From Acidobacteriota bacterium (GTDB taxonomy: Bacteria > Acidobacteriota > Vicinamibacteria > Vicinamibacterales > Vicinamibacteraceae), in contig JAEYZV010000476.1 of the NCBI GenBank assembly GCA_023427865.1, forward strand, positions 1-7,462: 7,462 bases of DNA, read 5' to 3'. Position numbers and translations under genes: made by a program. Shown piece by piece: positions 1 through 5,041 of this stretch. Below the pieces are notes generated by a model. It searched no databases. It was not told the origin of the DNA and was given only the letters and a program-made list of their open reading frames with translations. The first letter of the stretch is position 1, and every line of letters starts with the position of its first letter.

Positions 1-79
1 GCTCGAATACGAGGACGGGCCGTGGGACGGCGTCGAGGGCGCCAAGCACCTGATGAAGGAGGTCATGGCGGCGCTCTGA
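1..79 (+). CDS. 3' fragment of a sugar phosphate isomerase/epimerase-like gene (inverted copy)
   Basis: Codons from base 2 to the TGA at 77-79 encode 25 residues, starting LEYEDGPWDG and ending EVMAAL. They are identical to the C-terminus of the minus-strand gene that ends at 156. The 5' part lies outside the window. If the inverted repeat is real, this is the end of a second, convergent copy whose stop is 76 bp from that of its twin. If the repeat is a fold-back artefact, the gene does not exist. The fragment holds the last predicted metal-binding glutamate (in LEYEDG) and the final helix, but is too short to judge function independently. Confidence 0.4.
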   Translation, partial: LEYEDGPWDGVEGAKHLMKEVMAAL

Positions 80-80
80 G

Positions 81-98
81 CGCCTTCGTGCGAAGGCG
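81..98. repeat. Small hairpin after the left gene copy
   Basis: CGCCTTCG (81-88) and CGAAGGCG (91-98) form an 8-bp perfect stem around TG, two bases after the left TGA. The mirror copy lies at 137-154. The position directly after a stop suits a 3'-end structure. No T-run follows, so it is not a classical intrinsic terminator. Confidence 0.6.
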
Positions 99-119
99 GG
101 ACGGGGGGGGCGGGCGGGG
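98..119 (+). other. Predicted G-quadruplex motif at the palindrome centre
   Basis: The plus strand reads G3-AC-G8-C-G3-C-G4, that is four G-runs of three or more with loops of one or two bases. This fits the standard intramolecular G-quadruplex pattern. It spans the inner end of the left arm and most of the spacer. Such a structure can stall polymerases and promote template switching, which bears on the origin of the inverted repeat. Folding is predicted from the pattern only. Confidence 0.6.
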
Positions 120-136
120 CCGCCCCGGCCCCGTCC

Positions 137-154
137 CGCCTTCGCACGAAGGCG
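137..154 (-). terminator. Hairpin directly downstream of the TIM-barrel gene
   Basis: On the minus strand an 8-bp stem (137-144 with 147-154) with a two-base loop starts two bases after the stop codon at 156-158. It could protect the mRNA 3' end or aid termination. The sequence after it is G-rich with no U-tract, so Rho-independent termination is doubtful. The motif may also be a dispersed palindromic repeat. Confidence 0.35.
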
Positions 155-155
155 C

Positions 156-1298
156 TCAGAGCGCCGCCATGACCTCCTTCATCAGGTGCTTGGCGCCCTC
201 GACGCCGTCCCACGGCCCGTCCTCGTATTCGAGCGCGATCACGCCCCTGAAGCCGTTGTGGTTGAGGATACGAACGCAGCGCTGCAGGTCGACGTTCTCC
301 CAGCGGTCCCAGTACTTGGCGTGCACCGTCGTGTGCGTGTACGGCATCACCGCCTCTAGCCCGTGATACAGCAGGTATTCGTGCTCCCAGTTGCAGAAGT
401 CCGGTGACGCCTCGAAGTACGGGTGGTTCACCTCGTCGAGGATGATCCGCATGTTCGTCGGGTCGGCGCTGAGCCCCCAGTGGTTCTCGATGGTGACCTT
501 GACGCCCACTTTCGCGCCGTGGTCGGCCATCTCCTTGAACGACTCGACGGCGTTGCGGATGTACTTGACGATCTCGTCGTTGCGCGGGTAGCCCGTGGTC
601 GCCGTCGCGCCCGGCACGATGCGCGGCCCGCCGGTGTTGACGCGCATGGTCTTGGCACCGATCCGCGCGCACCCGTCGAGCCACACCTTCGCGGTCTCGA
701 TGCCCTCGCGGCGCAGCTTCGGGTCGAGATCGGAGATGTTGCGCGGCGCGTTGTTGGAGACGTGATGGCAGCTCACGCCCAGCTTGGCCATTCGTGCGTT
801 GAGCTGGTCCAGCCACTTCTTGCCGGAGGCGCTCGCCGGGTCGAACTCGTAGCTCACGCCCGACCGCTCCCCGCGCGTCCACGGCGTCTTGCTGAACATC
901 GAGTCGTCGGTGACGTCGCCGAACAGCGATGACCACAGATCCATCTTCCGGACGCCCGGGAAGTGGTCGATCGTGAACTGCGGCATGTCCAGCATCGTGA
1001 TCTCGCCGTACTTCTTCTTCATCGCCTCGGCAGCGGCGGCGGCCTGTCCTCCGCCCATCCCGCCACCGCTCGACGGACGGCGCTTGAAGAGCGAGCGCAG
1101 CGGGTAGGTGTTCGAGGCCAGCCGGAGGGCCTTCTCGGCGTCGTTCAGCGGCCGCGGATCCCCCACGGCAGCGACCGGAACGGCGGCGGCCCCCACGGGC
1201 ACGACCATCGAGCCGACGGCGACCGCCGCGGTCTGGAGGAGAGCACGACGGCCCGCATCGCGCGGGCGGCAGGGAACGGCAGGGACGTGATCTGGCAT
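156..1298 (-). CDS. Tat-exported sugar phosphate isomerase/epimerase-like TIM-barrel protein
   Basis: This is a 380-residue protein of the xylose isomerase-like TIM-barrel superfamily (AP endonuclease 2 fold). The N-terminus has a twin arginine (R17-R18, GRRALLQT) followed by an Ala/Val-rich hydrophobic stretch, which suggests Tat export. Likely divalent-metal ligands follow the family order: E271 (in IENHWG), D300 (SPDFCNW), H326 (TVHAKYW) and E357 (ALEYEDG). H178-H179 (SCHHVSN) lie on an earlier strand. Residues 76-90 form a Gly/Met/Ala-rich low-complexity linker (SSGGGMGGGQ then alanines) inserted early in the barrel. Family members isomerise or epimerise sugars or act on inositol-type compounds; the substrate cannot be named here. 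ATG 1298 is chosen; a GTG at 1307 would add three residues, and neither has a strong Shine-Dalgarno. The 3' end is duplicated in inverted orientation at 1-79. The fold is fairly certain, the reaction is not. Confidence 0.85.
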   Translation of the reverse strand: MPDHVPAVPCRPRDAGRRALLQTAAVAVGSMVVPVGAAAVPVAAVGDPRPLNDAEKALRLASNTYPLRSLFKRRPSSGGGMGGGQAAAAAEAMKKKYGEITMLDMPQFTIDHFPGVRKMDLWSSLFGDVTDDSMFSKTPWTRGERSGVSYEFDPASASGKKWLDQLNARMAKLGVSCHHVSNNAPRNISDLDPKLRREGIETAKVWLDGCARIGAKTMRVNTGGPRIVPGATATTGYPRNDEIVKYIRNAVESFKEMADHGAKVGVKVTIENHWGLSADPTNMRIILDEVNHPYFEASPDFCNWEHEYLLYHGLEAVMPYTHTTVHAKYWDRWENVDLQRCVRILNHNGFRGVIALEYEDGPWDGVEGAKHLMKEVMAAL

Positions 1299-1359
1299 GG
1301 TCAGCACTACGCCCCGGCTGGGTCTGGCGTTTAGCGACCTGCCACGTCCTCGTGTATCC

Positions 1360-1377
1360 GGCGGGAAAGCTCCCGCC
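1360..1377 (-). terminator. 7-bp GC-rich hairpin
   Basis: GGCGGGA (1360-1366) pairs with TCCCGCC (1371-1377) around a four-base loop. It sits about 125 bp beyond the response-regulator stop and about 60 bp before the TIM-barrel start codon. It could be a terminator-like or leader structure, or an intergenic palindromic repeat unit. There is no U-tract on either side. Confidence 0.35.
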
Positions 1378-1472
1378 TTGCGACACCGACGCGCGTCAGG
1401 GCCGCACGGCCGGCGTGGCCGACCGGCATGTGATGCCCCGCAGCCGTCGCGCGGCAGGCCTGTGAGCAGCCG

Positions 1473-1487
1473 CGTCGGCAGCCGACG
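1473..1487 (-). terminator. Hairpin just after the response-regulator stop
   Basis: CGTCGGC (1473-1479) and GCCGACG (1481-1487) are a perfect inverted repeat separated by one base, so the real loop must open a few pairs. On the minus strand it begins about 15 bases after the regulator stop, behind a C-run. It is well placed to be a 3'-end structure of the two-component transcript but lacks a U-tract. Confidence 0.35.
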
Positions 1488-1502
1488 GGGGGGGCCGGAT
1501 CG

Positions 1503-2144
1503 TCAGTGAACCAGGCGCTTACGCATGGCGTACAGCACGATTTCGGCGGTGCTGTGCAACGACAGCTTCTGCATCAGATTGCCCCGGTGTGTCTCGACCG
1601 TCGAGACGCCGATTTCCAGCGTGGCGGCGACTTCCTTGTTCGTGCGCCCCTGCGCCAGGAGCACGAGCACTTCCTTCTCCCGATCCGTGAGCAGCTCGTA
1701 CGAGTCGCTGAGCCCGCGTCGCTGCAGCTGGGCGACGAAGTCGGCGGCGAGCAGCGCGCCGACGGCGGCACTGAAGTAGCGGCGATGCATCGCGACCGCG
1801 CGGATTGCCGGTAGCAGATCCTCGTCGGTGGCGTCCTTCAGCAGGTACGCCTGCGCGCCAGCCTGGAGCGCCCGCAGCACGTAGGCCTCGTCGGCGTGCA
1901 TGCTCAACATGACGACGTGAGGCGGCGGCACGAGCCGGCGCGCGCGCTCGGCGACGTCGATCCCCGACAGCCGGGGCATCGCGACGTCGAGCACGGCGAC
2001 GTCGGGTCGGTGTTCTTCACACAGCCTCACCGCTTCCACACCGTCGGCGGCCTCGGCAACGACGGCGAGGCCCGGCTCCGACTCGAGCAGCGCCCGCATC
2101 CCCCGACGCACGAGCGCGTGGTCGTCAGCCAGCAACAGCCGCAT
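1503..2144 (-). CDS. NarL/FixJ-family response regulator (REC + LuxR HTH)
   Basis: This 213-residue cytoplasmic DNA-binding regulator has the usual length for the family. The receiver domain spans about residues 1-120. It has the acidic pair D7-D8, the phospho-acceptor D53 (VLDVAMP), the switch serine S81 and the conserved K103 (LLKDA). The C-terminal LuxR-type helix-turn-helix spans about 150-213: LTDREKEVL, then GRTNKEVAATL, then the recognition segment STVETHRGNLMQKL. The ATG at 2144 is favoured because the receiver fold starts right there (MRLLLADDH) and a strong Shine-Dalgarno precedes it. Longer in-frame starts would run through the upstream kinase gene. It overlaps that kinase by 20 nt, so it is almost certainly its cognate partner, phosphorylated on D53. 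Its target genes are unknown; the divergent glycosyltransferase or the operon itself are candidates by position only. Confidence 0.95.
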   Translation of the reverse strand: MRLLLADDHALVRRGMRALLESEPGLAVVAEAADGVEAVRLCEEHRPDVAVLDVAMPRLSGIDVAERARRLVPPPHVVMLSMHADEAYVLRALQAGAQAYLLKDATDEDLLPAIRAVAMHRRYFSAAVGALLAADFVAQLQRRGLSDSYELLTDREKEVLVLLAQGRTNKEVAATLEIGVSTVETHRGNLMQKLSLHSTAEIVLYAMRKRLVH

Positions 2145-3480
2145 GCGCGACGTCCTCCTCGAGCAGCGGCAGGCGCGCGCGCAGCCTGGTGCCCTGGCCC
2201 GGCACCGTCTGGACCTGCAGCGTGCCGCGCAGTTCGCGGGCGCGTTCCTCCAGCCCGACCAGTCCCAACCCACGTCGCTGCTCGCCGGCGGGCATGCCTC
2301 GCCCGTCGTCGCTGACCTCCACGACGACTTCGCTGCCGTCGACCCTCACGTTCACGTCCACATGCCGCGCCTCGGCGTGCCGGACGCAATTGGTCAGGGC
2401 TTCCTGGACGATGCGGTACACGCAGGTGCGGGCCTCGTCGCTCAAGGTCGCCGCGGGCCCGGTCACCGACAGCCGCACCGCCAGTTTCGAACGGCGCTGC
2501 GTGTCGCGCACGAGCCATTCGAGCGCGGGGGTGAGACCGAAGTCGTCGAGCATGCTCGGCCGCAGCCCGAGCGCCAGGTCGCGCACGGTCTGCAGCAGTT
2601 CGTCGACGAGGGCGCGAGCGTCCGCGAAGGCCCCGTCGCGGTGGTCGCTGGCGGCGGCACGTTCTGCCCGCGACAGCGACATGCGCAACGCGGTCAGCAT
2701 CTGCCCGACGTGATCGTGCAGTTCGCGCGACAGCTTCCGGCGCTCGTCCTCATGCGCGCCGACCAGGCCGTGGGAGAGATCACGCAGCTGGGCCTCGGCG
2801 GCCTCGGCACGCACCTGCTGCTGCTGCGATCGACTCTCCGCGATGCGCAGGCGCAACACGGCGATCAGCGCGACGGCCACGCCGGCGATGATCGTCTGCC
2901 ACAGCACGCGGCGCGTCTCCTCGCGAAAGGCCTCCTGACGGCGAGTGACCGCATCGCGCTGCGCGACGAGGTTGGCGTCGTTGATGCGCTCGATCTCCTG
3001 GGCGATGTCGAGGACGGCCTCGCGGCGCGGCACCACTTCGCGGCGGAGGAATCCGGCGCTCTGCAGCACTTTCTGGATCAGCGACCAGTCGAAGACCGGC
3101 TCGAAGGCCGCCCAGTACTCCTCGACCCGCGTCCTGAGGTGTCCGATCTGAACGAGGTGATCGTCGCCTGTGAGCGCCTGCAACTCATCGAGGGCGGCGG
3201 CGTGGCTGGTGCGAAGGCGAGTCAATTCCTCCCGGTACGCCTCCACGTGCGAACGATCGGGATCGAGCAGGTAATCCCGGATGAAGATCCCCGACAAGTG
3301 GACGTCGGACCTGAGCCGGCGGAGCTTGGTCTCGATCCGTCGATGGTGTTCGTTGAGCGCATCGACCTCGGTGTAGATCTCGTCGGCCTTGCGCGCCGTG
3401 GCGAGGACGGACGCAGCGATGAGGACCAGTAACCCCATGAGGGCGGCCGCAGCGATGGGCCAGGTCTTTCGGTAGCGCAT
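2125..3480 (-). CDS. Membrane sensor histidine kinase, HisKA_3 (NarX/DesK) type
   Basis: This 451-residue kinase has two membrane segments (about 8-28 and 192-211) flanking a roughly 160-residue, mostly helical extracytoplasmic region. That region contains RDYLLDPDRSHVEAYREEL, which resembles CHASE3-type sensor domains. A short charged linker with four glutamines (Q219-Q222) leads into the HisKA_3 dimerisation helix, with phospho-acceptor H255 in SRELHDHVGQ. The ATPase domain shows the N box at N364 (EALTNCVRHAE), the D box at D391 (DDGRGMP) and a glycine box near 404-409 (RGLGLVG). ATG 3480 is chosen because it directly precedes the first membrane helix; an in-frame extension upstream would be Pro/Gly-rich and would reach the divergent gene's start. 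The local ribosome site is weak (GGAG only three bases before ATG). It should autophosphorylate and pass phosphate to the overlapping regulator. The signal is unknown. Confidence 0.93.
   Translation of the reverse strand: MRYRKTWPIAAAALMGLLVLIAASVLATARKADEIYTEVDALNEHHRRIETKLRRLRSDVHLSGIFIRDYLLDPDRSHVEAYREELTRLRTSHAAALDELQALTGDDHLVQIGHLRTRVEEYWAAFEPVFDWSLIQKVLQSAGFLRREVVPRREAVLDIAQEIERINDANLVAQRDAVTRRQEAFREETRRVLWQTIIAGVAVALIAVLRLRIAESRSQQQQVRAEAAEAQLRDLSHGLVGAHEDERRKLSRELHDHVGQMLTALRMSLSRAERAAASDHRDGAFADARALVDELLQTVRDLALGLRPSMLDDFGLTPALEWLVRDTQRRSKLAVRLSVTGPAATLSDEARTCVYRIVQEALTNCVRHAEARHVDVNVRVDGSEVVVEVSDDGRGMPAGEQRRGLGLVGLEERARELRGTLQVQTVPGQGTRLRARLPLLEEDVAHAAVAG
2154..2160 (-). promoter_or_regulatory. 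Strong Shine-Dalgarno for the response regulator
   Basis: The minus strand reads GAGGAGG, nine bases before ATG 2144, inside the end of the kinase gene. This near-perfect anti-16S match fixes the regulator start and indicates its own ribosome loading in addition to any coupling with the kinase. The same bases encode the Leu-Glu-Glu stretch near the kinase C-terminus. Confidence 0.8.
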
Positions 3481-3619
3481 GCACTCCGTTGCCAGCCTAC
3501 GCCATGGACGAGCACCGGCACCATCCCGTGCAGGGGGGAGCCCGGGCGCTGGACCTCCCCTGTCGACCGGATGGTACCGGACAGTCGGCGCAAGTACCGT
3601 GCTGCCAGGAGAGCGACCC
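3481..3619. promoter_or_regulatory. Divergent intergenic region between kinase and glycosyltransferase
   Basis: This 139-bp non-coding stretch separates two divergently transcribed genes, so both promoters should lie here or just inside the genes. A six-base inverted repeat (CAGGGG at 3531-3536, CCCCTG at 3557-3562; alternatively GGGGAG at 3535-3540 with CTCCCC at 3555-3560) sits mid-region and could be an operator or hairpin. I could not pick convincing -35/-10 elements. A binding site for the adjacent regulator is possible but not shown. Confidence 0.4.
3607..3611 (+). promoter_or_regulatory. Shine-Dalgarno for the glycosyltransferase
   Basis: AGGAG lies eight bases before ATG 3620. It selects this start over an in-frame ATG at 3479, which would add 47 Pro/Arg/Gly-rich residues and run back into the kinase start codon. 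Confidence 0.75.
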
Positions 3620-4879
3620 ATGGCAGACTTTCACCAGCCTCGATTCGTGCCGACCGTCCACGCGCTCGGAACGCACCTCCCGAGTGCCGAACGGGTAGCG
3701 GCGCGCGCCCGCGCGCGGGATCTCTCGGTGACCCTCGTGCTTCCTGCGCTCGCCAGCGAGTTGGACGGCCCAGCGTTCCCGCGGATCGTTCGCCTGCTCG
3801 CAGGGCATCCGCTGCTCAACCGCGTGATCGTCGTCCTCGGGCATGCCTCGCCCGAGCAGCATCGCGGCGCTGAAGCCCTGCTGTCGCTGCTGGGCGTGCC
3901 CGTCACGCTCGTGCGACTCGACGATACTCGCCTCGCGCGGGTGCGGCGGCAACTGGAGTCGGCCGACATCCCCGTGCAACCGCACGGAAAGGGGTACGCC
4001 TGCTGGGTTGGCCTGTCGGTGGCGATCGCCGGGCCGGGGAGCGACGTCATCGCGATGCACGACTGCGACATCGTGAACTATCACCCGGCGATGCTGACGC
4101 GCCTCGTGGCGCCGCTGATCATGCCGGACGATCCCTTCGACTTCGCCAAGGCCTTCTACCCACGCGTCACGTCGCGGCTGTATGGGCGGGTCACGCGGCT
4201 CCTCGTGGCGCCCCTGATTCGTGCGCTGCAGCAGGTCGACATCCCGAGCACGCTGCCGGCCTTCATCGGCGACTTCCGCTACCCACTGGCCGGGGAGGTG
4301 GCGTTCTCGCGGTCACTGGCCGAAACGTTGCCGTTGCACGGTGGCTGGGGGCTGGAAATCGGCACACTGGCCGAGATCTACCATCGGCAGCGGGTCTTCA
4401 CGCCGTGCCAGGTGGACATCGCCGACACCTACGACCATCGTCATCGGACCATCGACGCGACGATCGACGGCGGCGGCCTCGCCACCATGACCGACGACAT
4501 CGTCGTGACGCTCGCGCGGGCGCTCCGCGCGCAGCACGTCGCCATCGACGCGCGGATGATGCGTTACGTGCTCACCCACTATCGGACCGAGGTCGCCCGC
4601 TGCATCGACGCATACGCGGCCGACGCCGCGGTGAACGGGCTCACGTACGACCGCGACGAGGAGTCGGCGACCGCAGCGGCCTTCGCGGCGGCAATCGAGC
4701 GCTGCATCGGGCAGGGGCTGTGCGCGGACCTGGGCACGCTGCCCAGCTGGGAAGAGGTCGGGCGACGCGCGCCCGGGGCCTGCGATGTGTTTGCCGAGCT
4801 CGCGCTGACGTCGGAGCTGCCCCAGGGAGAGGGGCGCGACAGCGCACCGAGGTCGCTGTGGACGGCGCCCGCGAGTTGA
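3620..4879 (+). CDS. GT81-like glycosyltransferase (glucosyl-3-phosphoglycerate synthase-like)
   Basis: This is a 419-residue, GT-A-fold, probably cytoplasmic glycosyltransferase with no signal peptide or membrane helix. The motif order resembles GpgS-type enzymes, which transfer glucose from an NDP-sugar to 3-phosphoglycerate, the first step to glucosylglycerate. It has GKGYACW (123-129), a metal-binding DxD as D148-C-D150 (MHDCDIVNYHP), FAKAFYPRV, then a GRVTRLL segment, YPLAGE (221-226), GWGLEIG (243-249) and YDHRHR (271-276), the last probably supplying a metal-binding histidine. The C-terminal 130 residues are helical and unassigned. The start is set by a good Shine-Dalgarno. It is divergent from the kinase and 162 bp upstream of the cytochrome. 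No 3-phosphatase, which usually completes the pathway, is visible. Related mannosyl-transferring enzymes share this fold, so donor and acceptor remain uncertain; membership of the GpgS-like group is the safer claim. Confidence 0.8.
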   Translation: MADFHQPRFVPTVHALGTHLPSAERVAARARARDLSVTLVLPALASELDGPAFPRIVRLLAGHPLLNRVIVVLGHASPEQHRGAEALLSLLGVPVTLVRLDDTRLARVRRQLESADIPVQPHGKGYACWVGLSVAIAGPGSDVIAMHDCDIVNYHPAMLTRLVAPLIMPDDPFDFAKAFYPRVTSRLYGRVTRLLVAPLIRALQQVDIPSTLPAFIGDFRYPLAGEVAFSRSLAETLPLHGGWGLEIGTLAEIYHRQRVFTPCQVDIADTYDHRHRTIDATIDGGGLATMTDDIVVTLARALRAQHVAIDARMMRYVLTHYRTEVARCIDAYAADAAVNGLTYDRDEESATAAAFAAAIERCIGQGLCADLGTLPSWEEVGRRAPGACDVFAELALTSELPQGEGRDSAPRSLWTAPAS

Positions 4880-5041
4880 ACGGCGTCGGCGGGGAACGCA
4901 GCGACGCCCGGTCCACCCGCGGCTTGCGCCTGGACCGCCCGCCCGTACGCTTCTCGAAGTCCGACGGTTGCGCCGAACCCGGAACCCGGCCCCCGGCACC
5001 TCGTGCTGTCCGTTCAGGCGCGCAGCTTCGTTGAAGAAGTC
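4880..5041. promoter_or_regulatory. Intergenic region between glycosyltransferase and cytochrome
   Basis: This 162-bp non-coding gap contains an inverted repeat, CGGTCCA (4909-4915) with TGGACCG (4931-4937), across a 15-base loop. It also has a tandem AACCCGG heptamer (4976-4982, 4983-4989). The hairpin could end the glycosyltransferase transcript, though no T-run follows. The cytochrome gene probably has its own promoter in the distal half, but no clear core elements are visible. GAAGAA at 5033-5038 is a weak ribosome site for the cytochrome. Confidence 0.35.
4909..4937 (+). terminator. Hairpin downstream of the glycosyltransferase
   Basis: A 7-bp perfect stem, CGGTCCA/TGGACCG, encloses a 15-base GC-rich loop 29 bases after the glycosyltransferase stop. 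It is a plausible 3'-end or attenuating structure. There is no U-tract, so this is a weak terminator call. Confidence 0.3.

Larger units (their letters stand above)
1..234. repeat. Perfect inverted repeat, 106-bp arms, 22-nt spacer
   Basis: Bases 1-106 are the exact reverse complement of 129-234, and pairing fails first at 107/128. The spacer 107-128 contains only G and C. Each arm carries the last 25 codons and stop of a TIM-barrel gene plus a small 8-bp hairpin. The left arm reaches the window edge, so the repeat may be longer. Perfect identity across both coding and non-coding bases suggests either a very recent inverted duplication or a fold-back chimera made in amplification or assembly. 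The sequence alone cannot decide between them. Confidence 0.95.
1299..1502. promoter_or_regulatory. Intergenic region upstream of the TIM-barrel gene, downstream of the response regulator
   Basis: This 204-bp non-coding gap lies between two minus-strand genes. It holds two hairpins (1360-1377 and 1473-1487) and an eight-G run at 1487-1494. It must contain the leader of the TIM-barrel gene, and probably its promoter if that gene is not read through from the two-component operon. I could not identify a convincing -35/-10 pair. No small ORF or RNA gene is apparent. Confidence 0.35.

Noticed and set aside
1..234. Inverted repeat as an insertion-sequence or transposon terminus
   Set aside because: No transposase, no target-site duplication, and the arms contain an ordinary gene end rather than mobile-element ends.
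2143..3432. Plus-strand frame of 429 codons opposite the histidine kinase
   Set aside because: Antisense shadow. The minus strand has all the kinase boxes and membrane helices in order.
3479..3619. N-terminal extension of the glycosyltransferase to ATG 3479
   Set aside because: It would add 47 low-complexity residues overlapping the kinase start. A good AGGAG precedes ATG 3620.
3481..3621. N-terminal extension of the histidine kinase to 3621
   Set aside because: It would cross the divergent promoter region and overlap the glycosyltransferase start. The first membrane helix directly follows ATG 3480.
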